Shown piece by piece: positions 54,978 through 64,000 of a DNA stretch of 64,000 bases. The position numbers were made by a program, and so were the translations under genes. The DNA is from Coprinellus micaceus (lineage: Eukaryota; Basidiomycota; Agaricomycetes; Agaricales; Psathyrellaceae). The notes under the pieces are model-generated. The model did no database searches. It was given only the letters and a program-made list of their open reading frames with translations, and had not been told where the DNA came from. The stretch covers positions 2,480,001-2,544,000 of the forward strand of contig OX596340.1 in NCBI GenBank assembly GCA_951394405.1, in the 5' to 3' direction. How positions within the stretch are numbered: the first letter of the stretch is position 1; the number at the start of each line of letters is the position of its first letter.

Positions 54978-55662
54978 AAGACATTTGGGTTGGTACGCCC
55001 TGGCCTATCATAAAATTATTTTCATCACCTAGAATGTACCTTCCCCTGCAACCCAACCCCGAACCAACTTCGAATGGAACATATCGTGTTCTTGGTACCG
55101 TCAGGTGGCCTTCAACCAATAACAGCCTATTCGAAGTGATAGCGTTCGCGCAATCCAGTTCAAGCTTCGTCTGCTTCTCATCTCCCACTCCACCCGTACA
55201 ATCCTTCTTGACATTCGATACCCTGATTGTTCCTTCAACCCATGCCCCCCATCGTTGCCTGGACCATCAACATTGTTCCTTCTTCTCGTTTTCGAGCCTG
55301 GGCTGGTGAAGAACGGCAGAACTTTCCCTTCTAACCAGGAGGCATCGCACTCGAATGTCAAAATTATCGTGCCTTCTCGGTCCAGGCTTCAAGATGGAAG
55401 CAGAAAATCCACACACAGCCTATCGAGGGCTCCCCAAGACGTCGGTATGGTTCAGGCCCACTTGTCGTTTGTAGAAAGCGACGATCTCCACCGCTTCGTT
55501 TCTCGCGTCGGGTGTGAGAACGCCAATTGAGCTCGACGGAGTGGATCTTGGCGCTTATTTTCGACTATAAAACATCGCACACAATGCCCCTGGAGGAGAC
55601 CAAACAAGCCCAACCGGGCGAGGCAGTCATAGGGGCAGTGATCCCCCAACGCTACGCATACG
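54978..55662. other. Intergenic, no assigned gene
   Basis: A weak plus-strand frame (about 54930-55310) has no motif I recognise. Otherwise empty. Confidence 0.35.
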
Positions 55663-56248
55663 ATGTTGCTCAACTCCCGTCTCGCCGCTTTCGTCGCCAT
55701 TCTCTCCGCGTTCCCAGGCTACGCCGCCGACATCTGCTCTTATACCAATCGCAACTGTCGCAGCACGACCTTTGGGTGTTGCTCCAACGTCCCCCTTGGA
55801 GTCTGCTGCTTTTGGCAATACGACTTCCTGGGCTGGTCGGTCCAGTTCAGGAACGTCACAGGCAATTGGATCGGTAACACATACACCGACACCGCCTGTG
55901 GCGTCCAAGTTGGCGCTACGGGTGCTAGTGCGGGAGCGACGGGCGCTTGTGAGTATAATTCTGATGCAAACTTCTCCCACTGAACTGAACGACTTCCTAG
56001 GCGTCAGCGTCCCTGCCACCTCCACGGTAAACTGGTTCTCTGGCCGCCATGTCATCGACGGCACGGTGGTCACGCCAGGAGCGAAGGCCGGTGACAAAGC
56101 CGAGTGCAGGGCTCCCGATGTCCTAGGTTTCAGCTACTCAGGGAAGGAGTACCACGTCAACGTCCCGGAAGGGCAATTCGAGAGCATCGCCAGATTGCTT
56201 CAAGCAGAAGAGTACGAGGCCCTTCGCGAGATCGCGAGAGAGGTGTAG
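55663..56248 (+). CDS. Small secreted cysteine-rich protein (177 aa)
   Basis: Two exons, 55663-55948 and 56001-56248, join in phase. The first ~21 residues (MLLNSRLAAFVAILSAFPGY) form a clear signal peptide ending before ADIC. The mature chain has nine Cys, six of them clustered near the N-terminus with two CC pairs (CSYTNRNC, GCCSNVPLGVCC). This suggests a disulphide-stabilised extracellular fold. The aromatic stretch FWQYDFLGWSVQF and a later FSYSGKEYHVNVPEGQFESI precede a helical acidic tail. No catalytic motif or GPI signal is seen. Such proteins are common in the secretomes of wood- or plant-associated fungi and may serve in host or substrate interaction. The family is not identified. 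Confidence 0.7.
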
Positions 56249-57275
56249 CTTCACTCAAGTCGAATTCCATAAACGCTTGTTCAGGTCCCGCGTCCTCTTA
56301 CGCTCTGTCAAGTGGGAAACCTAATAATCAGTTGTGTCTCAATAACCAGTGCCTCTTTGAGCTTCCGCTTCCCCAAACCACCTGCTGGTTCGCATCCGCC
56401 GTATACCCACATGCATACCCTTCCACACCCATCTTCACACCACCTGAGTTCTTGGCACACAATGATTCGTTTTACTAGCGTTACTGGTTACAAGATAGCA
56501 TTGGTACTTGCGAACGATCCAAGGACGCAACAGACGACGCAGACGGGAAGAACAAACCATCGACTTGAGCGAGATTCGTCCATGCAATATACCTCGCGTA
56601 TTCGAGAGGATAATTTTGGTTCCTGTTGACGGCCAACGAAGACAAGGGGCATGCATCTTTCTTCGTTTTGTAACGTATATGGGTCTCCTCCCTATTAGAC
56701 CGACACTTTAGACGGCTGTAGTGCTACCACTCACTCACCCACTTGTACTTACTCCGCCCTTTGTTTGATTGGCTTTGGCATTGGATTTGGTCTATCGATG
56801 TTCCGTTTCTGCGCCCGTTCCGTACCCATTCCGACTGAGGGCCACGGGTCAACCTAGGCTGGCCTCCTCTGTACACCCTCGCATCATGCAGGATCTACAG
56901 GATCGTCAGCGTGCAAGGAGAAACGTATTGACATACCTCTGCACACGGAAGATTCGAAGACCGATGAGAGCATCAAATAGAAGCGGAGGCGCTTGCGCCA
57001 CTGCTCTACAGAGTATATATGATACGTAGTTTTTGAGATATGGGAAGGCAAGCTTACTCGCCGGAGTCAGGACCATGCTCAACGCAAAAGGAGGGGAAAC
57101 CACATACGATCAACCGATCAAACCGAAGCATGTGAAGAAACGCATTCAGCTGCGTATGATAACCACGCAAACTGCGGCTGGTCGCAACTTTTGAATCTTG
57201 GATAGAAGGGAGAGAAGAAAGCCCGTTTGTGGTGCATACGCGTCTATGTCACTCACCGGCCTGCGTTTGAAATCC
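56249..57275. other. Gene-poor interval with a dispersed repeat
   Basis: No gene recognised. It contains the first copy of the dispersed repeat (about 56380-56515). Confidence 0.4.
56380..56515 (+). repeat. Dispersed repeat, copy 1
   Basis: About 130 bp similar to 61085-61225 in the same orientation. The best shared blocks are CACCTGAGTTCT(T/G)GGCAC, then TTTACTAGCG(T/C)TACTGGTTACA(A/T)GATAGCA(T/C)TGGTACTTGC. Roughly three-quarters or more of positions match by eye. The nature of the element is unknown. Confidence 0.65.
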
Positions 57276-58256
57276 CTAGATTGTTTTCTGGAACAAGACA
57301 ATGTAAGCTGCCGGACGACCCCCACGTCGAAACCTGCACACCTTGACTTGTGACCAACGGAAGACCACTCCCGCAAGATGTTGTCTGAAGGTCGCTTGGC
57401 AGTCTGGGCATTCGATTTGGCCGCCCAGACGTCCGTAGACACTCTGAAGGCGAGTTACTGACGAATCTAACGGCGTAAGGTGTCAGCAGTAAACACTGGT
57501 AGATAGGGTGGAAAAGGACGAACCAGGCGCAATGTCCCAGGCGAGGTCCGCGGCCCCTGCAGCCCAAGCCCGCGCCAGAGTTCGCCGTTGCCAGTCGAAG
57601 GTCCCGCAAGTTTTGGTAGGATGATGGAAGTTGGTAGGAACACTCATCACAAGTTCCTTCAAGGCCGCGGAACGCGCCATTTGAAGGAGAAAGATCCGTT
57701 TGAGATATCGAGTGCCTATTCGGGCGGCTGCCTCGTCGCTGGTGCTGCTGAGAGGAAATGCGAGAAGGTGGGAGGACGCGTACTGTGCGAGGTCGAAGAG
57801 GTCGTGATGGGCTGCGAGAGCATAGATGTCAAGGGGCCGGCACGGGGCATGTGAGATGAGGATATTGTAGAGCGGAGTGTCGGGGAGGACGAGAGAGTTG
57901 AGGGGTACGCCAATCATCGCGAGTTTATCGACCGCCTCGACGAGCTCCGCACATGTGGGCGCATATTCTGCACACGAAGTGCCGTAAAGTGCGTGAAGGA
58001 TGACGTTAAGGACAGCAGAAGAGAGTGGGAGTGGGGTCACGGTCTCTTGGATATCAGGAAGAGCATAGCTCAGGATGTGCTCCAACGCCTTCTCCGAGAT
58101 TTGACGAATGAAGGTGATGTGGGCGTAGAAGTAGACGTCGTCATCAGAGACGATGATCATGTCGGTCTCGGAATCATGGTGGTTCGGAAAGAAGGTGATG
58201 GAAATTTGAATAGACGTCGGCGTCGTTTGAGGTTTTTCGGCGGCGTCAATGTTCAT
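57276..58256 (-). CDS. BTB-like domain protein with C-terminal CxxC
   Basis: The first exon encodes about 240 residues starting MNIDAAEKPQTTPTS. It has a BTB-like region (SDDDVYFYAHITFIRQISEK, LPLSSAVLNVILHALYG, LVEAVDKLAMIGVPL) and then helices (LAAHHDLFDLAQYASSHLLA) as in the fungal BTB family at 41394-42976. An in-phase intron leads to SVTRLQSVYGRLGGQIECPD with a CPDC motif (QIECPDCQATFRQHL). A final short exon ends KKTI at 57276. The C-terminal CxxC plus a nearby His could bind a metal. The role is unknown; the protein is presumably intracellular and interacting. Confidence 0.65.
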
Positions 58257-61200
58257 GGTCTCTTCGCAGCTCGAAGCAGGGCTTGCGCTGAACTCGCTCT
58301 CTTCATAACTTGCAGGACTATCAAGATCGAACTACGAACGCGTCCCCATAACAAACGAAGGTGGAGGTAGGAGGACGAATTCGCAATTAAACCAAGGGGA
58401 AATAATTCGAGAGCATGTTATAAAGTTGTTGTGGATAACGGAGAACTGCGGGCGAACCATGGGGATTGACCCACTCAACCCGAGCCAGACGGGATAGTCA
58501 GACGGATTATAATCTTGGAGAGATTCATCAGGCGTCGGATATCCAAGTACGGCCCGCGTCTCCTCTCCCAGGTAATACGGCGCCTCGTGGTCCTTGCATA
58601 GCGACAATGTAGACAGAAAATGGCGATCACAGTCCATGGTACGACGATGTGCGTATGCGAGATGTCGGAGAGTTGGAGTCGTCTGGCCTGTGGTAAGGGG
58701 CAAAACGCGGTCTGATTGTGTGACGAGATAAACCTGGGGTGGTTCAAAATGGTGGGAAGAATGTGGGATGCTCACCGGAATTGGAAAGGCTACGGTCGGG
58801 TTCTTATGCACTGTTGGTCCGTGGTTCTTCTGTGCCTACGTTCTGGGCAAGGCTGGGCAGTTTGAGCTTATCGCTCGTCATAGTTCGGTAGGAATTGGCC
58901 AAGTTCGAAGTCCCCCAAAGGCGCCCAAACGCCGCTATCGTCACATCGCCGGGCGCAGGTCAACTCAACGCCACCAATCTACTCCAGGTGCTGTAGGCAA
59001 GATCTCGTATGGCCCTAGTACATGAGAGGGCAAATAGGCTGAGCTAAGTAGTGTGGTGTGCAGCCGGTGGGGACACGGTCATCAGTAAATGCGGGAGTTT
59101 AGGGCGAGTGCATGCGAGTTGCTGAAAGGACGCGCGAGGTGATGCGCGCATTGCGAGTTTGATGGCAATTGGTAGGGTGGGTTTCAACGACTGACCAGGC
59201 CTCAACACATCTCGACGTTTTCGCGCGTCTGTTGATGTTTCACGAGCACGTACCATTCTGGGTCGTACTCATAAGATCATGTCCTCCTGCAAAGTTATTA
59301 TGAGACGGAGCGATGCATAGGGGGTATGGCGAGCAGGCCTCTTATTTGTGGTGGGATGCCAGTATGGATGCCAGGTTGGAATGGGATCGACAATTATTGA
59401 TTCGGACGGATCAAATAGCATATACAGTACATGATGACGGACAGAAAAACATAAGTAGATATATAAAAGTGGCCAGCAAGGGCACAGCGGCGGGCAGCAC
59501 GTTGCCTGAGCTTGGCCTTAGCAGCCCCAGGCTTGCTAGTCCCGACCACAGCGGAATATACGGCTAAAGCGGGGTGACCTTGAGCACAAGGGGGTAGAGG
59601 AGACGTACTGGTTTCGCCATTGAAGTAGTTCTCTCACCGACTCCTGGCAGCTCTCGTCGTCGTCGGCGTCTTCAAGGGAGTTGCTAATATTGTAGTGCAT
59701 CTGTTGAAAGTCTATGCCTCGATCGGATGGCGTCCATGTTGATCACTGCTGAGAGCGAACGGCACTTAGTCACGGTGGAACGACAGGCGGTTGGGGCGAG
59801 AAAGAGTGACAGCCCAGGGTTACTCACCTGATGTAGAAGTTCCGCATCTTCGTTCTGACGCTGGAGCACGAGGTGAGGATGGCGAGCACACATAGGAAAT
59901 CAAGACATACTTGGGACCACTCAAGTCAAGTTCGACTGAGGACAGTAGCTCGCTGGGAGACCCAGGTTGCAACAGGGAGCTCAGCCGGGCGGTATCTCAC
60001 TGCGACCCTCGTTTGCGCCATACTGGAGCTGAATGTGAGCGATATGTGCGGTGAGAACATCAGAAGGGGAGGTGCGTACCTGTGCGAGGGTGGCGGCCCA
60101 GGACATGAGGAGAGACATTACTGAGGGACTTGTTGAGGGGAACACTTGAGAGAAGGAACTTGAACGCCGTTGCTCAGCTGCCTGCTTTTGTTTGCAGAAA
60201 TGCCATCAATCACGTGCGATTACGAATCCCGACCAACAAAGTCACGCCAAACCAACGAGACGCGACGCGCCGATGCGTCAACGGTGGTTCCTTGATGCTC
60301 GATCGAGCCTTTGCTCATGGAGCGACGTCAACCGGTCTAACGCGCCGTTGTTACGCATGATATCACACCACAGTGCCAGTGTTCTCGGAGCTCAGGGAGT
60401 CCGTTGGGAAAACATATAGTCAGTCCCACACGCTATAGAGGATAACGTATGGGCGGGCGGCAAGGAAGGGACGTGTTCGCCCGCTGGCCCTTGGCCGACC
60501 CCAAACGATGTGCGAAATGAAACCGGTTTACGTATCAACTTGCGACCACCATAGAAGGTGGCACCTATTTGATATCTCCTCACCAGGTGAATGCGCCCCT
60601 CGTACGAACCTCACGTCGACATACAAGTCAATCCGATTCTGGTGTAACTCTCACAAGCACCTTGAAATCTGGTAGGCGCCTTGGAACTGCTCGCGAGGCC
60701 TGGTGATCTCATGCCAAACGCTTGCCGACTCGCCAGTCATGCCAGGCTACATCAGATGTTCCCGCATTTACTGATGGTCAGGACTCGGAACCTTCGGGAA
60801 ACTTTCGAAGAAAAGTCGAAATTCAATAGAGACGGTACCATGAGAGTCGAACATCGGGGTCGAAATTATGGAGCTATGAGGCTAGAGGTCCCCGAGTTGG
60901 GTAACATGACGAGCCGATGAGGGGAGGGACAAGTTTGAAGCAGCAGTGTTGCTTGGACCCACACTGTCGGAGCTGGCTGTCAGAAGCCGGTAGCAACCAA
61001 ATGCAAACACGTCGTCCCGCACCTGCACTTGAATCTCGAATATCTAAATGCCGGATTCGCAACGACTGCAAATACGGAGTTACACCGCCCGCTGTGTTCG
61101 CTGGCATCTGCCGTCTATCGACACGCATAACCTTCCATATCCACGTTCACATCACCTGAGTTCTGGGCACGCTCCAATGACTCGTTTACTAGCGCTACTG

Positions 61201-61270
61201 GTTACATGATAGCACTGGTACTTGCAAAGGTTATAGGTGTCGCCATTGTACTAATTTCGCCCCGCCTTAT
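58257..61270. other. Gene-poor interval (3 kb)
   Basis: No confident gene. An open minus-strand frame at 58332-58811 and a string of short minus-strand exon-like pieces at about 59580-60120 lack family motifs. Copy 2 of the dispersed repeat lies at the right end (61085-61225). Confidence 0.4.
61085..61225 (+). repeat. Dispersed repeat, copy 2
   Basis: Direct-orientation match to 56380-56515. It lies just beyond the stop codon of the minus-strand MYND gene 3. Confidence 0.65.
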
Positions 61271-62748
61271 TCATACCTTCTTTCCATGTTTCTTCTGCCA
61301 TCGTCTAAACGCTTCACCCAGTTGCTCGTTCGATATCTCACCTCTCCTTTGCTTTCTGTTCCACTTCTTCATATACTTGAACCATGCGTCGTCCTCCGCC
61401 TTGGTCGCTTGATCGTCCATCTCCCCAGGGTCGCCTTGAATGCCAAGCCCTGGGTCGGCGGGAAAGTTCAGGTATTCCCTGGCTATCATGTTCCTCATGA
61501 TCACCTCTGAAGAGTCCACGACCCACTTCATCACAAGATCCTTCTCAACGTCGCTCGCCGTGCGTCCAGCAACCTTCTCCATGAAGGTGTAAATCGCTTC
61601 AGCGTCGGAATCACTGAAGTACCTGCGGGTGAACCGGAAGGTGTCGCCTTCCATGAACGCCTCCTCACGGAGCACAGAGAAGCGTTCCTTTTCGTGCTGG
61701 AGCTTTGGGGCCGCTTGTTTGAACTGCCGGTCGACGAAGAACGCGGGGGCGAAGTGCAATGGGGGCAACCCGTGCTTGATGTGAGCCCTGGTGTCAACCA
61801 TCATGCAGAAGTTGTAACAAAACATTCCACAGTCGAGGATGAAGTCTTCCCCAGCAGCCGTCCTGAAGTAGATCCAATAGTGCTCCTCTGGATCCATGCC
61901 TTTCGTGAACTCAAGGTCAGGAACAGAGAAGTACGCGAGCCTGTCTTGTGAGGTAACGTCTGCACGGCCTTTGACGATGCCGAAGTCCGCGATGGGCGAG
62001 TTATGATACTTCAACCTCACTCGCCGTTTCATCGCCCCATCGTACGAGTCATTGGCAGGAATGTACGTGGTGGTGTATACCTCGACTGCGAGGGCGACAA
62101 GCGTGGCCACGATCGACGGCATCAGGTAGAACTCTGCACCAAATCGCCGTGCGAGCTTGCTGCTGACCTTGTCAGACATAGCAGTTGGCCACCATTCCTT
62201 CGGGTGCTGCACTGCATACTCCAGGCCCATTTCTTCGCCTAGAAGTACTAGAGTCGCTTTTGATCCGTCGGGGAACTCGCAGACATTGTGGACGTTGGGG
62301 TTAGGCGAGTTGAGAATTTGGTGGGTCATGGCTGGGTGAGTTGGGCGCTTAGGGTGAATTCGGTGAGATTCCATGAGGACAGCAAGGAGGGGGTAGAATG
62401 AGACAAGGTCAATTCTGTCGGTTTTTCCTGGGTACGAGTTGTCACTTGAGATGCGGAGCAACGTTGTCGGGCGACGTACCGCAAACAGTTTTGTGACTCG
62501 GCCAGTCCTTCTTCTGACATTGGGCGTTACAATATACTTGCTATATTGTTGTGAGATCCTCCACCGAGAAGCGAGCCCCGATCTCTGCCACTCACCTCCC
62601 CGCAGCTCGCACAGATTGACAATTTTTCTCCAACATTGCCACAGGCGCTGCATTTCTTGACGCTCTTAAGCGGTCGCTGAATTTGCCTCAACTCTTTGGG
62701 GTGCCATTGGTGCTCGCAGTTGTCGCAAGTGCATCCCGGCCCTGTCAT
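61271..62748 (-). CDS. MYND zinc-finger protein 3, paralogue of MYND protein 1
   Basis: Starts MTGPGCTCDNCEHQWHPK. The MYND finger is split: CSACGNVGEKLSICASCGE, then after an intron QVYCNAQCQKKDWPSHK and TVCG. A 45-nt intron (GTACGT..TACCCAG) at the same codon as in MYND gene 1 joins to GKTDRIDLVSFYPLLAVLME. The C-terminal domain matches gene 1 motif by motif: SPIADFGIVKGRADV versus SPISDFGIVKGR, HYWIYFRTAAGEDFILDCG, FMEKVAGRTASDVEKD. It ends with a Lys/Arg/Trp-rich tail (KYMKKWNRKQRRGE). All eight MYND ligands can be seen. Function unknown; duplicated relative to the gene at 23362-24928. Confidence 0.78.
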
Positions 62749-63680
62749 AGTGGTAGATGAAGCGCAAGGCGAATTCGTGAACGTCGCGCGGCTGACACAA
62801 TAGGGGCAACCCGTGACTGTGTGCTTTTCTTGCCCCTTCTATCGATCACGGGCGCTTAAGCCCGTCCTGGCGAGGACAAGGCGGCGAAACCGGCGAAGTA
62901 CTGCCATTTGTTTGGATTGCCACGGTTGCTCTCATTCCGCGGTGACTGGGCAACTAGCATGCAAGGCTGTACTCAACGTCCACCAGAGATGAAGACTCTA
63001 CCGTCGGACGTTCAGTTGGCAATCATCGATCATCGATCATCTGTAATCTGTCCTGGACGTTATACAAGGTGGTCCAGTCGGCGTGAGGACCGCTTTTCTC
63101 TGTGACTAGAGTGTAACCCGTGCTTCGCACCGGGGATCTGGTTAAATGGCGTCAGCGCGTGGCCCCAGCCCATGCTTAGTATTCTAGGTCCCACTGCAGC
63201 GATAACCTTCCCCGATTGCGGTGATGCCGGGCTCGTATCCTTGGGAGGACATCTCGCATTCCCGGATTCCCTGCGCAGACCCTACATAGCTCAAAGCCCT
63301 CTTTTCGTCGAAACAGCGCCAGCTCATCCGTGCTATATATAATCCTGGGCCGCCCGGATGTCACAACCCCGCGGCACCACCGCGTCTAAGTCCTATAGCT
63401 GGTGAGGAGCGTACCGACTATATCCCGGTCCAGCGCCTGGATAAGCGCCCGCAAACATCAAGTGCAGGCTACCCAAGCCGACTACCGAGCCTTGCAGGTG
63501 AGGTGCTAATTTCCCGTCACCGCCCCGTCGTCATTGCGAACATAACCGCATGCAAAGATACTCCAGTTGTTCAGCGCAACGGTGATCCTTGATTCCATGG
63601 ATCGGCAGAGATAGAGTGACGGCATTAGGCTCTGAAATATGTAGCCCTTGTTTATAAAGCACGACCTGCGACAGTAGTAT
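62749..63680. other. Gene-poor interval
   Basis: No gene recognised between MYND gene 3 and the terminal repeats. Confidence 0.4.
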
Positions 63681-64000
63681 CCTCACCCATGAGATGAGTG
63701 GGCCTTTATTCCCACGAACGGTGATATAAACCTACTGGAAGTTGCCCGAGAGCCTGAGATTGCCCGCCTGCTCCTTTTAAACAGTAAATGTTTTAATGTC
63801 AGCACACCTCTCATCCATGAGATGAGTGGACTCTTATTCCTGTAGACGGTGAGATTGGCTCTTGGTGAACAGAGCAGAAAACATCCCCCCGGACGCACAG
63901 CGCGAGTCCCGAGCCAATTTTACCCTGCCATCAGTGATGTGTGGATATCGGCGCACCTCTCATCCATGAGATGAATAGACTCTTATTCCCGTGGACGGTG
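63680..64000. repeat. Three-copy hairpin-containing repeat at the window edge
   Basis: A unit of about 50 bp (CACCTCTCATCCATGAGATG, then AGTGGACTCTTATTCC and GGACGGTG) occurs three times, with CATGAGATGA at 63688, 63816 and 63965. Spacing is 128 and 149 bp. CTCATC..GATGAG can form a hairpin. The array may continue off the edge. Confidence 0.7.

Noticed and set aside
58332..58811. Open minus-strand frame of 159 codons
   Set aside because: No motif, unclear start and composition; it overlaps intron-like signals, so I did not call a gene.
59580..60120. Exon-like pieces on the minus strand (RQNEDAELLHQ, MHYNISNSLEDADDDE)
   Set aside because: Short pieces flanked by GT/AG signals, but I could not join them into a phase-consistent model with a start.

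Overview
The window is fungal nuclear DNA, almost certainly from a mushroom-forming basidiomycete (Agaricomycetes). Genes are densely packed on both strands and broken by many introns of about 45-75 nt with GT..AG ends. Housekeeping genes include EBP2, RAD4/XPC, HEM14, a Byr1/Fuz7-type MAPKK and a tRNA-Gln with a 12-nt intron. Lineage-typical families are also present: KDZ transposase with a CxC2 domain, TET/JBP dioxygenase, MYND-finger, BTB and F-box proteins, and a RhoGEF-kinase fusion. Splice models were built by hand; where I give exon coordinates, the codon phases were checked.

Layout. 0-5.9 kb: five small, mostly intronless coiled-coil genes, three of them with a predicted intron within 20 nt after the stop codon, plus a weak two-exon gene. 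6.4-16.7 kb: the most interesting block, an apparently intact KDZ transposon cassette of five open genes. They are an 860-aa HMG-like protein (-), a 1105-aa KDZ transposase (+, ten exons), two small mutually similar orphan proteins (+), and a 392-aa TET/JBP 2-oxoglutarate/Fe(II) dioxygenase (-). 17.0-20.7 kb: a 5'-truncated non-LTR retrotransposon with the end of an RNase H domain ahead of its reverse transcriptase.

20.7-34 kb: MAPKK, two MYND-finger genes, an inverted fragment of the second MYND gene, EBP2 and RAD4. 35-43 kb: a decayed F-box gene, a cytochrome P450 whose heme-binding loop sits on a 25-nt micro-exon, an unknown gene, the tRNA and a BTB gene. 43.7-58.3 kb: a multispanning membrane protein, an aldo-keto reductase with a hydrophobic C-terminal tail, an intact F-box gene related to the decayed one, the RhoGEF-kinase fusion, HEM14, a secreted cysteine-rich protein and a BTB-like gene. 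58.3-64 kb: gene-poor, with a second copy of a dispersed ~130-bp repeat, a paralogue of the first MYND gene, and hairpin-containing repeats at the window edge.

Working together. In the KDZ cassette, the transposase would move the DNA and the TET/JBP enzyme would oxidise 5-methylcytosine, possibly to protect the element from silencing or mark its own DNA. The HMG-like protein could bind or bend DNA. The two orphan proteins are unexplained and are the best candidates for undescribed components. The rest of the window is ordinary chromosome with signs of local gene-family duplication and decay (MYND, F-box, BTB).
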